This document shows positions 27,720 through 38,272 of a stretch of 59,410 nucleotides of DNA, in pieces. Both the position numbers and the translations under genes were made by a program. Position 1 is the first letter of the stretch; every line of letters begins with the position of its first letter. Source of the DNA: an uncultured Bacilli bacterium (lineage in GTDB: Bacteria > Bacillota_I > Bacilli_A > ML615J-28 > CAG-313); NCBI GenBank assembly GCA_944326155.1, contig CALVCV010000007.1, positions 1 to 59,410 of the forward strand, written 5' to 3'. Below the pieces are notes generated by a model, which saw only the letters and a program-made list of their open reading frames with translations, had not been told where the DNA came from and ran no database searches.

Positions 27720-27751
27720 TAAAAGTCTTGAATCTTTATTTAACATAAAAT

Positions 27752-27780
27752 TTTACTTTTGGTAAAAAATATGATATAAT
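27752..27780 (+). promoter_or_regulatory. Promoter of the DUF1189-like/leuS unit
   Basis: TTTACT (27752-27757), 17-base spacer, TATAAT (27775-27780), ahead of the ATG at 27803. Confidence 0.65.
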
Positions 27781-27802
27781 AAATATAAAATTGGAGGGAA
27801 AT

Positions 27803-28786
27803 ATGTATCAAAAATTTAAAGATTGTCTATTAAAACCATCTAAAATTGGAAAATATGTAGATGAAAAAATTTCAAGAACCATTATATATTTTCTATTATT
27901 ACTAATCATTTATACTTTACCATCGTTTGTTTCACTAATCTCAGTTGATGAAATGCCAAATGATTATGCTAATATGATTGTTGCAAGTTTTTCAAATAGT
28001 AATACAATAAATTATAGATTAGAAAACGAAAATAACAAAATGATTTTAAAAAAGACAGATTCGAATGCAACAAATCAATATGTTAATATTGAATATTTTG
28101 CTGGTATGAATATTAATCTTTTAATTCTCTTTACAGAAGATGAAGAAGCATCTTTAGATAGTTATCAATTTACAGATGATTTAATTGGCAAAAATGTGGT
28201 TTTAATTACTTTGGCTAAAGAGGGATTTTATCTTAACTTTGGCACTTTAAAAATAAATTCAAATCATGAAAGTAATAATGTCCAAGAATTAGTTACTACA
28301 TCTACTAGTCAGTTTTATCGAAGTTATGAAGATTTAGGTATCACTAGTATTGATTTTTCTATTGCAACTACGAATAAAACAATATTTAAAAAAGATTTAA
28401 ATGATGCATATGTTGCTATTTATAAGAAGTCACTACCAATTATACTAGCGATAGGAGTTCCTTATATTTTAATCAATGGCATTATTTCCCTTTTATTAGA
28501 AGTGTTATTCTTAGCTCTTTTAATGAAAATATTATACATGAAGTTTAATGTGAAATATGGTGCAATTTGTAGGATTGTTATTTTATCTTACACGCCAAGA
28601 GTTATTTTTAATTTATTATCCATTTTTTGGTCTAGTTTAATCATGTATTTTATCGGTCAAATCTTAACAATTATTTATGTAACAATAGGCTTAAGATATT
28701 ATATTATGAAAAATATTGGTCAAAATATTGTTAATTTTATTAATAGGAACAAAAACAATCAAGGAGATAATAATAATGAATTATAA
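27803..28786 (+). CDS. DUF1189-like membrane protein
   Basis: A 327-residue protein with an N-terminal membrane segment (about 25-48), a large extracytoplasmic region and three or four C-terminal membrane segments, including [23 protein letters not shown]. The topology and N-terminus ([30 protein letters not shown]) resemble DUF1189 proteins, known only as membrane proteins of unknown role. TTGGAGGG provides the ribosome site, so ATG 27803 is chosen over the in-frame TTG at 27791. It overlaps leuS by 11 bases. Confidence 0.65.
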   Translation: MYQKFKDCLLKPSKIGKYVDEKISRTIIYFLLLLIIYTLPSFVSLISVDEMPNDYANMIVASFSNSNTINYRLENENNKMILKKTDSNATNQYVNIEYFAGMNINLLILFTEDEEASLDSYQFTDDLIGKNVVLITLAKEGFYLNFGTLKINSNHESNNVQELVTTSTSQFYRSYEDLGITSIDFSIATTNKTIFKKDLNDAYVAIYKKSLPIILAIGVPYILINGIISLLLEVLFLALLMKILYMKFNVKYGAICRIVILSYTPRVIFNLLSIFWSSLIMYFIGQILTIIYVTIGLRYYIMKNIGQNIVNFINRNKNNQGDNNNEL

Positions 28787-31190
28787 TCACGAGATAATTG
28801 AAAAAAAATGGCAAACTTATTGGGATCAACATGAAACGTTTAAAACATTAGTAAATTCAGATAAGCCTAAATATTATGCGATGGATATGTTTCCATATCC
28901 AAGTGGTGCAGGACTTCATGTAGGCCATCCTGAAGGCTATACTGCAACAGATATTATTTGTCGATATAAACGCATGAAAGGATTTAATGTTATGCATCCA
29001 ATGGGTTGGGATGCTTTCGGGCTTCCTGCTGAACAATATGCGATTAAAACAGGTCACGATCCAAAAGATTTTACTTATAAAAATATTGCTAATTTTAAAC
29101 GTCAAATTAAAATGTTAGGTTTATCTTATGATTGGTCAAGAGAAATTGCTACATGTGATCCTGAATATTTTAAATGGACGCAATGGATTTTTTCACAAAT
29201 TTACAAAATGGGTCTTGCGGAATTACGCGAAATAGAAGTAAATTGGTGTGAAGGTTTAGGAACTGTTTTATCTAATGAAGAAATTATCAATGTTAATGGC
29301 AAAATGGTTAGTGAAAGAGGTCAATTTCCTGTTGAAAAAAAACCAATGAAACAATGGGTTTTAAAAATAACTCAATATGCTGAAAGATTATTAAATGATT
29401 TAGATGAAATTGATTGGCCAGAATCCATCAAAGAAATGCAAAGAAATTGGATAGGTAAAAGCAAAGGGGCTTTAGTTGATTTTAAAGTTAAAGATACACC
29501 TTATCAATTTACTGTTTTTACCACAAGATGTGATACTTTGTTTGGCGCAACTTATTGTGTACTTGCGCCAGAGCATAAACTAGTTGATTTAATAACAACT
29601 GCTGAACAAAAAGAACAAGTAAAAGCTTACATTGAACTTGCTAAATCAAAAAGTGATCTTGATAGAACAGAATTAAATAAAGAAAAAACTGGTTGTTTTA
29701 CTGGTGCTTATGCGATTAATCCGGTAAATGGTAAAGAAATTCCTATTTGGATTGCTGATTATGTTTTAGCTAGTTATGGTACTGGTGCTATTGTGGCAGT
29801 ACCTGCGCATGATGAACGTGATTTTGCTTTCGCAAAAAAATTTAATTTAGAGATTATTCCAGTTTTAGAAGGTGGAAGTGTTGATGAGGCATATACAAAA
29901 GATGGTATCCATATCAATTCTAGTTTTTTAAATGGTTTAAATAAAGGACAAGCTATTGATAAAATGTTAGAATTTTTAACAACGAACAATATTGGTAAAT
30001 CCTCTATAAATTATCGTTTACGTGACTGGATTTTTTCTCGTCAAAGATATTGGGGTGAACCATTCCCTATCATTCACTGGGAAGATGGTACAATGGAGTT
30101 ATTAGACGAAAGTTTACTTCCACTTGAATTACCAAAGATGACAAATTTAAAATTATCAGGTACTGGTGAAAGCCCTCTTGCTAATGCCAAAGAATGGTTA
30201 GAAGTTACAAGAGCCGATGGTGTAAAGGGACGTAGAGAAACCAATACAATGCCACAATGGGCAGGTAGTTGTTGGTACTATATTGGTTATTTATTAAAAC
30301 AAGATGGCAAGATGTTAGACTTAAGAGATAAAAAAGTCCAAGATATGATCAATGAATGGCTTCCAGTAGATCTTTATATTGGAGGTGCCGAACATGCTGT
30401 ATTGCATCTATTATATGCGAGATTTTGGCATAAAGTTTTATATGATTTGGGCATTGTTAAATCAAAAGAACCATTTCACAAACTATTTAACCAAGGCATG
30501 ATTTTAGGTGAAGATGGCGTTAAAATGTCTAAATCACGTGGGAATGTAATTAATCCTGATGCCATTGTCGAGTCATATGGTGCCGATACACTTCGTGTAT
30601 ATGAAATGTTCATGGGTCCACTTGATGCGATGAAGCCTTGGTCAACTACTGCAGTGGAAGGTGCAAGACGATTCCTTGAAAGAGTGTATCGTTTAGTAAC
30701 TGAGATGATAAAAGTTGATGATCAAGATAATACTTTAGAAAAGATTTATCATCAAACTGTTAAAAAAGTAACAGAAGATATTGAAGAACTTCATTATAAT
30801 ACAGCAATTTCCCAATTGATGATTTTTACAAATGAAATGTATAAACATCCTTTTGTCACTAAAACATACTTAGAAGGCTATATTAAGATGATATATCCAT
30901 TTGCGCCGCATCTAGGTGAAGAATTATGGCAATATTTAGGACATAAGACTACAATTACTTATGAAGAATGGCCTATATATAATTTTGAAAAAACTATTAA
31001 TCAAGAAGTAACAATTGTTATACAAGTTAATGGTAAGATTCGTGATAAATTACAAGTTGCAATTAATCTTTCTGAAGAAAAATTGCAACAAATGGCTTTA
31101 AGTAGTCCGAAAGTTATTACTAATTTAAATGGTATGACACCTAAAAAAATTATTGTTGTACCCAATAAATTAGTTAGTATTGTACTTTAA
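28776..31190 (+). CDS. leuS: Leucyl-tRNA synthetase
   Basis: Class I aminoacyl-tRNA synthetase charging tRNA-Leu. It carries a HIGH-type motif within [16 protein letters not shown], the editing domain with [13 protein letters not shown] and [16 protein letters not shown], the KMSKS motif in [11 protein letters not shown], and a C-terminal anticodon-binding domain. At 804 residues it is the common bacterial length. The start at 28776 has AAGGAG upstream; an earlier in-frame ATG at 28716 lies inside the preceding gene and gives a non-homologous extension. Confidence 0.97.
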   Translation: MNYNHEIIEKKWQTYWDQHETFKTLVNSDKPKYYAMDMFPYPSGAGLHVGHPEGYTATDIICRYKRMKGFNVMHPMGWDAFGLPAEQYAIKTGHDPKDFTYKNIANFKRQIKMLGLSYDWSREIATCDPEYFKWTQWIFSQIYKMGLAELREIEVNWCEGLGTVLSNEEIINVNGKMVSERGQFPVEKKPMKQWVLKITQYAERLLNDLDEIDWPESIKEMQRNWIGKSKGALVDFKVKDTPYQFTVFTTRCDTLFGATYCVLAPEHKLVDLITTAEQKEQVKAYIELAKSKSDLDRTELNKEKTGCFTGAYAINPVNGKEIPIWIADYVLASYGTGAIVAVPAHDERDFAFAKKFNLEIIPVLEGGSVDEAYTKDGIHINSSFLNGLNKGQAIDKMLEFLTTNNIGKSSINYRLRDWIFSRQRYWGEPFPIIHWEDGTMELLDESLLPLELPKMTNLKLSGTGESPLANAKEWLEVTRADGVKGRRETNTMPQWAGSCWYYIGYLLKQDGKMLDLRDKKVQDMINEWLPVDLYIGGAEHAVLHLLYARFWHKVLYDLGIVKSKEPFHKLFNQGMILGEDGVKMSKSRGNVINPDAIVESYGADTLRVYEMFMGPLDAMKPWSTTAVEGARRFLERVYRLVTEMIKVDDQDNTLEKIYHQTVKKVTEDIEELHYNTAISQLMIFTNEMYKHPFVTKTYLEGYIKMIYPFAPHLGEELWQYLGHKTTITYEEWPIYNFEKTINQEVTIVIQVNGKIRDKLQVAINLSEEKLQQMALSSPKVITNLNGMTPKKIIVVPNKLVSIVL

Positions 31191-31205
31191 ACTAATAAGA
31201 TAGTC

Positions 31206-31454
31206 ATGCTAGAAAAACTTTTTATCCCCAAAATTATAAAAGATAAAGTTTTCCATTTACAAATAGGTTATCAACATCTCATTATTATTGATAATTATTG
31301 TTATCAAAATAGTATCATTACAAATAAAAAATTAGAAGAATTATTTTTATTTTTTCCAAATTTATTTTTTTTTGATAGTTTAGAAGAAATGGAAAATGAC
31401 CTTGAATTGTTAGTTCGGCATACAAATGATGATTATATAGTAATAATAGGGTAA
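31206..31454 (+). CDS. Small hypothetical protein
   Basis: An 82-residue ORF 15 bases after leuS. The predicted product has a hydrophobic beta-type start, an aromatic-rich middle (FLFFPNLFFF) and an acidic C-terminal half. No family was recognised and there is no convincing ribosome site before ATG 31206. It could be a genuine small cotranscribed gene or a chance ORF. Confidence 0.4.
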   Translation: MLEKLFIPKIIKDKVFHLQIGYQHLIIIDNYCYQNSIITNKKLEELFLFFPNLFFFDSLEEMENDLELLVRHTNDDYIVIIG

Positions 31455-31473
31455 AATAAAATTACAAAAAGCA

Positions 31474-31502
31474 TTTACATTTTTTCTTTTTTTTGGTATA
31501 AT
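31474..31502 (+). promoter_or_regulatory. Promoter of hpf
   Basis: TTTACA (31474-31479), 17-base spacer, TATAAT (31497-31502), about 50 bases upstream of the hpf ATG. Confidence 0.78.
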
Positions 31503-31553
31503 AATATTGTAAGGTATTTACTTACAAAATATGCGAGAAAAGGAGCTATTGTT

Positions 31554-32096
31554 ATGAAAATTAATGTTAGAGGCAACGATTTAGTGAAAATGAGTGATAA
31601 CGCACGTGAATATATTACTAGTCATGTCGAATCGCTTAAAAAACTATTTAATCAAAGTGAAAATGTGATAGCCAATGTGTTATGTAAAGGAACAGATAAA
31701 GATGTAATTGTCGAAATTACTATACCCCTAAAACACATTATTTTGCGAGCTGAAAGTAAAGCAGATACTTTATACGGAGCAGTTGATTTAGCAACTGATA
31801 AAATTGAAAGACAGTTGCTACGACATAAACAAAAAGTCAATTCAATTATCAAAAAACGTGAAGGTATTAGTAATTACTTTAGTAATTTAGAATCAAAAGA
31901 AGAAGATAAAACATTAAAAACAGCAACTAAAGTAAAGGTTATAGATGCAGAAGTAATGACGCTTGATGAAGCCATTACGCAAATGGAAATGTTAGATCAT
32001 GACTTTTTTGCTTTTATTAATGAAGCAAATCATCGTCATACTATTGTATATATCCGAAATGATGGTGGATATGGTACAATTGAAACAAAAGAATAG
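31554..32096 (+). CDS. hpf: Ribosome hibernation promoting factor (long form)
   Basis: A 180-residue long HPF, which pairs 70S ribosomes into inactive 100S particles under stress. The N-terminal S30AE domain (about 1-105) has MKINVRGNDLVKMSDNAREYI and YGAVDLATDKIERQLLRHKQK. The C-terminal dimerisation domain has HDFFAFINEANHRHTIVYIRNDGGYGTIE. A GAAAAGGAG site precedes the ATG. It has its own promoter and terminator, so it is a single-gene unit. Confidence 0.94.
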   Translation: MKINVRGNDLVKMSDNAREYITSHVESLKKLFNQSENVIANVLCKGTDKDVIVEITIPLKHIILRAESKADTLYGAVDLATDKIERQLLRHKQKVNSIIKKREGISNYFSNLESKEEDKTLKTATKVKVIDAEVMTLDEAITQMEMLDHDFFAFINEANHRHTIVYIRNDGGYGTIETKE

Positions 32097-32106
32097 TAGA
32101 AAGTTT

Positions 32107-32143
32107 AAAATCATAAGTCGATAGACTTATGATTTTGCTTTTT
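32107..32143 (+). terminator. Terminator after hpf
   Basis: Arms AAAATCATAAGTC and GACTTATGATTTT (32107-32119 / 32124-32136), followed by a T-rich tail. Confidence 0.88.
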
Positions 32144-32146
32144 TAA

Positions 32147-32175
32147 TTGATAAATTTCTTAAAATTTGATATAAT
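32147..32175 (+). promoter_or_regulatory. Promoter of the HAD-queH unit
   Basis: TTGATA (32147-32152), 17-base spacer, TATAAT (32170-32175), 23 bases before the HAD ATG. Confidence 0.8.
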
Positions 32176-32197
32176 AATAAAGATAGAGGTAATAAAT

Positions 32198-32899
32198 ATG
32201 ATAAAAAATGTGATAATGGATTTAGGCAATACAATCATAAAAAATATTGAATTTGATTTCAAAAAAGGATTATCCATTGTATATCAACAATTAATAACAA
32301 AAAAGATGAGTGAAAAAGCATTTATTCAACAAGGTTATGTTCTCATGAAACAGATGTATCAAAATCGCCATCTTGATAATATCGAAGTACCTTTTAAGAC
32401 TTATTTGCAAAAGTTAGAAGATGTGCTTGGCGTAAACTATAACCAAAGTTATGAAGTATTAGAACTTACTATATACAAAAATTGTGTGAAAGATGAATTA
32501 ATTCAAGATGCTTTTGCTTTTTTAATGTTTGCAAAAGCGTATGGATTAAGTATCTATGTCTATAGTAATTCTACTTTTTCTAAAAAAGTATTGATGACAA
32601 CTCTAGATCAATTTAATATATCTAGTTATATTTGTGGGTTATATTCATCAAGTGATGTTGGTATGCGTAAACCATCGTCTGCATTTTTTTTCCAAACGCC
32701 ACCTAGTAAAAAGTTAAATAATGAAGAATGTCTTTTTGTTGGCAATGATGATTATGATGATAGGTTATTTGCCAAAGCTATTCAGATAAAATTTTGTTGG
32801 TATAATGTTGATCAAAAGAAGCGAGATTATTCGGATGTAAGTCTTGATTTTGCCAGTTATAATGATTTAAAGGAGTATATAACAACATATGATAAATAA
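32198..32899 (+). CDS. HAD-superfamily hydrolase (YihX-like N-terminus)
   Basis: A 233-residue HAD-IA-type phosphatase. Motif I reads MDLGNTI, where the usual second Asp of DxD is Gly, as in the YihX-like subgroup. Motif II lies around YVYSNST, motif III Lys in GMRKPS, and motif IV in FVGNDDYDDRLFA. The enzyme is probably active on a small phosphorylated metabolite, but the substrate is unknown. The start at 32198 is preceded by AGAGGT. The track-like longer start at 32147 overlaps the promoter. It overlaps queH by 11 bases. Confidence 0.82.
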   Translation: MIKNVIMDLGNTIIKNIEFDFKKGLSIVYQQLITKKMSEKAFIQQGYVLMKQMYQNRHLDNIEVPFKTYLQKLEDVLGVNYNQSYEVLELTIYKNCVKDELIQDAFAFLMFAKAYGLSIYVYSNSTFSKKVLMTTLDQFNISSYICGLYSSSDVGMRKPSSAFFFQTPPSKKLNNEECLFVGNDDYDDRLFAKAIQIKFCWYNVDQKKRDYSDVSLDFASYNDLKEYITTYDK

Positions 32900-33518
32900 T
32901 TATCTAGAATTTAAAAAATTCTTAAATGAAGAAATAAAAACCGATTATAAACCTACTTTGTTAATCCATAGTTGTTGTGGGCCTTGTAGTTCACATGTTT
33001 TAACTTTATTACAAGATTATTTTAATATTAGAATTTTTTATTATAATCCAAATATTTATCCTATTTTAGAATTTAAAAAACGATTAAAAGAACAGCAACG
33101 ATTAATTCAAGATATGAAATTAGACATTCAAGTAGTGGAAGGTCAATATGATTATAAACTATATTTAAATCAAGTGAAAGGTTTAGAAAAAGAAGGCGAA
33201 AGAAGTCAAAGATGCTATAATTGTTATGAATTTAGGATAAAAGAAGCATATGAATATGCAAAAAAACATCATTTTAACTATTATACGACAACCCTTTCGA
33301 TTAGTCCTTATAAAAACAGCGATTGGATTAATGAAATAGGGAATAAATATCAAGATGAAAATTGTAAGTATTTATATTCTAATTTTAAAAAAGAAAATGG
33401 ATATCAACATTCGATAAAATTATCAGAACAATATCATTTATATCGTCAAGAGTATTGTGGATGTGAGTTTTCGCTTGCTGAACATGAAGAAATGCTACGA
33501 AAAAAGCAAGCATTATAA
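32889..33518 (+). CDS. queH: Epoxyqueuosine reductase QueH
   Basis: QueH performs the last step of queuosine synthesis, reducing epoxyqueuosine in tRNA, and replaces QueG in many anaerobes. The 209-residue protein has the conserved cysteines C29, C30 and C33 in HSCCGPCSSH, C109 and C112 in RCYNCYEF, and C190 and C192 in EYCGCEFS, which bind iron-sulfur and metal cofactors. TTTLSISPYKN is another family segment. It is linked functionally to queT (55530) and queA (57845) in this window. Confidence 0.93.
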   Translation: MINNYLEFKKFLNEEIKTDYKPTLLIHSCCGPCSSHVLTLLQDYFNIRIFYYNPNIYPILEFKKRLKEQQRLIQDMKLDIQVVEGQYDYKLYLNQVKGLEKEGERSQRCYNCYEFRIKEAYEYAKKHHFNYYTTTLSISPYKNSDWINEIGNKYQDENCKYLYSNFKKENGYQHSIKLSEQYHLYRQEYCGCEFSLAEHEEMLRKKQAL

Positions 33519-33531
33519 AGATACGTTTAAC

Positions 33532-33560
33532 TTGAAAAAAAGCAAAAAATTTGATATCAT
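33532..33560 (+). promoter_or_regulatory. Promoter of secA
   Basis: TTGAAA (33532-33537), 17-base spacer, TATCAT (33555-33560) with an extended -10 TG (33552-33553). Confidence 0.65.
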
Positions 33561-33608
33561 ATATATAAGTAAGATAGTAAAGATAAAAGAAAGGATTGTG
33601 ATTAAAGT

Positions 33609-36122
33609 ATGAAACTATTTGATCCTGCAAATAAAGAATTAAAAAAATGTACAAAAATTGCTAATGCAGTTGTAGCATTAGAAGATCAATATAAGGCATT
33701 ATCTGATGACGAACTAAAACATAAAACAGTTGAGTTTAAAGATCGTTTGAGTAAGGGTGAAACATTAGAAAATATTATGGTTGAAGCCTTTGCAACAGCC
33801 CGTGAAGCTGCAACTAGAGTAATTGGTCTTACACCTTTTAAAGTACAAATTATTGGTGCTGCTGCAATGCATTTTGGTAATATTGCAGAAATGAAAACTG
33901 GTGAAGGTAAAACATTAACTTCTGTTTTAGTTGCTTATCTAAATGCCTTAACTGGTAAAGGTGTACATATTGTAACTGTTAACGAATATCTTGCTAGTCG
34001 TGATGCTAGAGAAATGGGACAAATTCACAACTTCTTAGGAATTAGTGTTGGTTTGAATTTAAGAGAATTAGATTCTACTGAAAAAAGAAACCAATACAAT
34101 TGTGATATTACATATTCAACAAATAGTGAATTAGGTTTTGACTATCTAAGAGACCACATGGTTTTATATAAAGAACAGATGGTTCAACGTCCAGAAATGA
34201 ATTTTGCTATTGTGGATGAAGTTGACTCTATCTTAATTGATGAAGCAAGAACACCATTAATTATTTCTGGTGGTGAAAAGAAAGGTGCTAATTTCTATCT
34301 TCAAGCAAACACTTTTGTAAAAGGTTTAAAAGAAGAAGATTACGAAATAGACGTGAAAGAGCGCCATGTTACTTTACTTGAGTCAGGTATGGCAAAAGCC
34401 GAAAAATTCTTTAATGTCGAAAACTTATATGATATTCGTAATGTTGGTCTTGTTCATTATATTAATAACGCTTTACGTGCAAATTATATTATGGAGAAGG
34501 ATAAAGATTATGTTGTACATGAGGGGGCAATTGTAATTGTTGATCCATTTACCGGACGTTTGATGGTAGGTAGACAGTGGAGTGATGGCTTACATCAAGC
34601 TGTTGAAGCAAAAGAAAATGTCCAAATCAAAAAAGAAACTAGAACTCTAGCAACGATTACATATCAAAATTACTTTAGAATGTACAATAAATTAGCTGGT
34701 ATGACTGGTACTGCAAAAACGGAAGAAGAAGAGTTCCGTAACATTTATAATATGTTTGTTGTTGAAATTCCAACCAATGTGCCTGTAATTAGAATTGATG
34801 ATCCAGATTTAATTTTTAGATCGATGAAAGCAAAATATCAAGCAATTGCGCTAGATATTAAAGCAAGACACGAAAAAGGTCAACCAGTGCTAGTTGGTAC
34901 TATTTCAATTGAATCAAGTGAACTATTATCAAATCTTTTAAGACGTCATGGTATACCTCATAATGTTTTAAATGCTAAACAGCATGAACGTGAGGCTGAA
35001 ATTGTTGCGCATGCTGGCGAAAAAGGTGCTGTTACAATTGCTACAAACATGGCTGGTCGTGGTACCGATATTAAATTAGGCGAAGGCGTAAGAGAACTTG
35101 GTGGTTTAGCAGTAATTGGTACTGAACGTCATGAATCAAGACGTATTGATAATCAGTTAAGAGGTCGTTCAGGACGTCAAGGTGATCCAGGTTATAGTAG
35201 ATTTTATTTATCAGCTCAAGATGAATTAATGGTTCGATTTGGTGGTGAACGTTTTGAAAGATTATTAGGTATGATTGCCAAACCTGATGCAGAGGGAAAC
35301 GAAACACCATTAGAATCCAAGATGTTTTCACGTTTTGTCGAAAGTGCCCAAAAGAAAGTTGAAGGCTCTAACTATGATCGTCGTAAGAGCGTTGTTGAAT
35401 ATGATGAAGTTTTACGTAAACAAAGAGAAATTATTTATAAACAAAGAAATGATATTCTTTTCCTTGATGATATGGAACCAACCATTCATAAGATGATGAA
35501 TTCAGTCGTTTCTCGTTATATTCCTATTTTTATGAATGATGACAAAAAACATTCCGTTGTTGATGCACCGCGTTTTATGAACGAATTTGGTCTTAAATAT
35601 TTTAATCGTAGTGATCTTTCAATTGAAGAAATTGAAGGTTTAACTGAAGAAGAGTTAGCAAAAGTAATTAGTGATAAATTTAATCAAAATCTTGAAGCAA
35701 AGAAAAAAGCTGTTCCGCTTGAAATCTTCCAAGAGTTTTTAAAAGTTGTTCTCCTTAGAGTGGTTGATAAATATTGGATGGATCATATTGATCAAATGAG
35801 TGATTTAAGACAAAGTATTGGTTTACAATCTTATGCCCAAATTAATCCTCTTCGTGAATATCAAGAAATTGGTTATGAAACATTTAATGACATGATTAAT
35901 ACCATCAATGATGAAGTAACCTTAACAGTTAATAGAGCAATCTTAAGAGAAAACTTACAACGTGAAGAACAAGCAAAAGTAACTGGAACCAATGCAGGTG
36001 GCTCAGAACCAGCAAAACGTAAACCAATTGTGAATGCTAATAAAAAAGTTGGTAGAAATGATCCATGTCCATGTGGATCAGGTAAAAAATATAAGCATTG
36101 CTGTGGAATGAATGAAAGATAG
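33609..36122 (+). CDS. secA: Protein translocase ATPase SecA
   Basis: Motor ATPase of the Sec export pathway. It shows Walker A MKTGEGKT, Walker [21 protein letters not shown], the [18 protein letters not shown] and GRGTDIKLG motifs, and a C-terminal SEC-C zinc motif, [13 protein letters not shown]. At 837 residues the length is normal for Bacillota. The start follows an AAAGGA-type site. It is separated from prfB by a terminator, unlike the coupled secA-prfB of Bacillus. Confidence 0.97.
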   Translation: MKLFDPANKELKKCTKIANAVVALEDQYKALSDDELKHKTVEFKDRLSKGETLENIMVEAFATAREAATRVIGLTPFKVQIIGAAAMHFGNIAEMKTGEGKTLTSVLVAYLNALTGKGVHIVTVNEYLASRDAREMGQIHNFLGISVGLNLRELDSTEKRNQYNCDITYSTNSELGFDYLRDHMVLYKEQMVQRPEMNFAIVDEVDSILIDEARTPLIISGGEKKGANFYLQANTFVKGLKEEDYEIDVKERHVTLLESGMAKAEKFFNVENLYDIRNVGLVHYINNALRANYIMEKDKDYVVHEGAIVIVDPFTGRLMVGRQWSDGLHQAVEAKENVQIKKETRTLATITYQNYFRMYNKLAGMTGTAKTEEEEFRNIYNMFVVEIPTNVPVIRIDDPDLIFRSMKAKYQAIALDIKARHEKGQPVLVGTISIESSELLSNLLRRHGIPHNVLNAKQHEREAEIVAHAGEKGAVTIATNMAGRGTDIKLGEGVRELGGLAVIGTERHESRRIDNQLRGRSGRQGDPGYSRFYLSAQDELMVRFGGERFERLLGMIAKPDAEGNETPLESKMFSRFVESAQKKVEGSNYDRRKSVVEYDEVLRKQREIIYKQRNDILFLDDMEPTIHKMMNSVVSRYIPIFMNDDKKHSVVDAPRFMNEFGLKYFNRSDLSIEEIEGLTEEELAKVISDKFNQNLEAKKKAVPLEIFQEFLKVVLLRVVDKYWMDHIDQMSDLRQSIGLQSYAQINPLREYQEIGYETFNDMINTINDEVTLTVNRAILRENLQREEQAKVTGTNAGGSEPAKRKPIVNANKKVGRNDPCPCGSGKKYKHCCGMNER

Positions 36123-36160
36123 GAAAAAAGCAAGCTTAGTGAGAGACTAAACTTGCTTTT
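36123..36160 (+). terminator. Terminator after secA
   Basis: Arms AAGCAAGCTTAGT and ACTAAACTTGCTT with a five-base loop (about 36128-36157), ending in a T-run. Confidence 0.85.
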
Positions 36161-36182
36161 TATATAGATAGGTGAATACATT

Positions 36183-37277
36183 ATGGAAAAATATGAAATT
36201 GTAAAATGGTTAGAAAATTTTGAAAAGCGGATAAATGATATTAAAGAAGTATTAAACCTTGATAATTTAACATTACAAATTCAAAAAAATGAAGAAAAAA
36301 TGTTAACAGAAGAGTTTTGGAATAATACCAAAGAAGCAACATTACTTACACAACAAAATAATGCTTTGAATGATAGTATAAAAAATTATCAATTGTTGAC
36401 AAAAGAATATGATGATTTAGCGACAATTATTGAACTAGATGATGAAAGTTTATTTGATGAAGCTGAAAAGTTGGTGCATAACTTAGATAAACATTTGGAA
36501 AAAACTGAAATCGATTTATTGCTTGATGAAGAATATGATAAAATGAATGCCATTTTAGAATTGCATCCAGGTGCAGGGGGAACAGAATCTCAAGATTGGG
36601 CTTTAATGCTTTTTCGAATGTATAAAAGATATGCTGAACGTAATAATTTTGAATTTGAACTAATTGATTATCTAGAGGCAAATGATGCAGGAATCAAAAG
36701 TGTGACTTTTTTAATCAAAGGTATCAATGCGTATGGTAAAATAAAAGGTGAAAAAGGTGTTCACCGCCTTGTTAGAATTTCGCCTTTTGATGCCAATTCA
36801 AGAAGACATACATCCTTTGTTGCATGTAATGTTACTCCCGAAATTAATGATACGATAGATATAAAAATTAACGCAGAAGACTTAAAAATTGATACTTATC
36901 GTTCAAGCGGTGCTGGTGGTCAACACGTCAACACGACTGATTCAGCAGTCCGTATTACGCATTTACCAACTGGAATTGTGGTTTCATGTCAAAATGAAAG
37001 AAGTCAAATTCAAAATCGTGAAAGAGCTTTACAAATTTTAAAATCTAAATTATATCAAAAATTACAAGAAGAGCAAGAACAAATGAAAAAAAATATTGGT
37101 GCTCCATTAAAAGAAAATGCCTTTGGTAGCCAAATTAGAAGTTATATTTTACATCCTTATGCAATGGTCAAAGATCATAGAACAGGAGTTGAAAGTTCTA
37201 ATCCAACTGATGTTTTAGATGGCAACTTAGATGACTTTATTAACGCATATTTAAAATGGTATAAAAATAATAAATAG
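36183..37277 (+). CDS. prfB: Peptide chain release factor 2, no programmed frameshift
   Basis: RF2 terminates translation at UAA and UGA. The 364-residue protein has the RF2 specificity motif SPF (RISPFDANSRRHTSF) and the catalytic GGQ in SGAGGQHVNTTDSAVR. The entire protein reads in one frame. At codons 26-27, where most prfB genes have CTT TGA C and shift +1, this gene has CTT GAT (36258-36263), so the in-frame stop and the regulation it provides are absent. An AGGTGA site precedes ATG 36183. Confidence 0.95.
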   Translation: MEKYEIVKWLENFEKRINDIKEVLNLDNLTLQIQKNEEKMLTEEFWNNTKEATLLTQQNNALNDSIKNYQLLTKEYDDLATIIELDDESLFDEAEKLVHNLDKHLEKTEIDLLLDEEYDKMNAILELHPGAGGTESQDWALMLFRMYKRYAERNNFEFELIDYLEANDAGIKSVTFLIKGINAYGKIKGEKGVHRLVRISPFDANSRRHTSFVACNVTPEINDTIDIKINAEDLKIDTYRSSGAGGQHVNTTDSAVRITHLPTGIVVSCQNERSQIQNRERALQILKSKLYQKLQEEQEQMKKNIGAPLKENAFGSQIRSYILHPYAMVKDHRTGVESSNPTDVLDGNLDDFINAYLKWYKNNK

Positions 37278-37288
37278 GTGAAATCATT

Positions 37289-38272
37289 ATGAAAGAGAAA
37301 AAAGAAGTTTTAAATAAGAAAAAGATAAAAGAATTTTTAACGATTAATTTTGGCGTTTTTCTAATGGCGATTGCTTATGGTATCTTTATCGACCCCAACA
37401 ATTTAGTTATTGGTGGTGTAGGTGGTCTTGCTACAGTTATCAGAGAAGCTCTTGCTAATGTGACAATTTTTGGCATGCATATTACATCATCATTTTTAAT
37501 CTTAACATTAAATATCATCTTGCTTATTTTTGCTGTCATTTTTATTGGTAAAAGTTTTTTTTTAAAAACTTTATATGCTTCTTTAATTTATCCAGTTTAT
37601 ATTTTTATCTTAGAATTATGCATTAAAGCTTTAGGTGATAAATTTATCAATTTAGCGCAAATTGCCAAACAATTACAAATTCAAAATCAACTAGATGATA
37701 CGACAGTTAAAGTTATGGTATCAGGGGCATATTTAGTCTTTGTCATTTTTGGAGCAGTCATCAGTGGTATTGGATTAGGACTTGCCTTAAAAAAAGGAGC
37801 ATCCACTGGTGGTGTAGATATTTTACAACAAATCTTTTTGAAATATTTTAAAATTCCTTTTTCCGTAAGTCTTTTTATAATTGATGGTTCAATTGTTTTG
37901 ATTGCTTTTCTTTATTTTCAAGATTTATTTATTATTTTATATGGCATTTCATTTATTCTAATTTCAGGATTTGTTCTAGATTCAATTGTTTTTAGTGGTT
38001 TTAATTCACGAGCTGTTCATATTATCACAAAAGACCCAGAAAAAATAAAAGAAAAAATTTTTGAAATTTTAGATCGTGGTGTTACTGAAATATATGCACA
38101 TAGTGGGTATGAAGGACGTGAATTTAAAATGATTGTTTGTATTATGTCCAATAAAGAATTTTATAAAATTAAATCGACAATTTTAGAAATTGATAATAAA
38201 GCATTTATCTATGTGACAAGAGCAAGCGAAGTGCATGGTGAAGGATTTAGTTATGATTACATCCCAGAATAA
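37289..38272 (+). CDS. YitT family membrane protein (DUF161/DUF2179)
   Basis: A 327-residue protein with five or six membrane segments over residues 15-230, the STGGVDILQQIFLKYFKIPFS family segment, and a C-terminal cytoplasmic DUF2179-like domain (HIITKDPEKIKEKIFEILDRGVTEI). YitT proteins are widespread in Bacillota but functionally unassigned. It lies 12 bases after prfB and overlaps the probable recX start. Confidence 0.88.
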   Translation: MKEKKEVLNKKKIKEFLTINFGVFLMAIAYGIFIDPNNLVIGGVGGLATVIREALANVTIFGMHITSSFLILTLNIILLIFAVIFIGKSFFLKTLYASLIYPVYIFILELCIKALGDKFINLAQIAKQLQIQNQLDDTTVKVMVSGAYLVFVIFGAVISGIGLGLALKKGASTGGVDILQQIFLKYFKIPFSVSLFIIDGSIVLIAFLYFQDLFIILYGISFILISGFVLDSIVFSGFNSRAVHIITKDPEKIKEKIFEILDRGVTEIYAHSGYEGREFKMIVCIMSNKEFYKIKSTILEIDNKAFIYVTRASEVHGEGFSYDYIPE

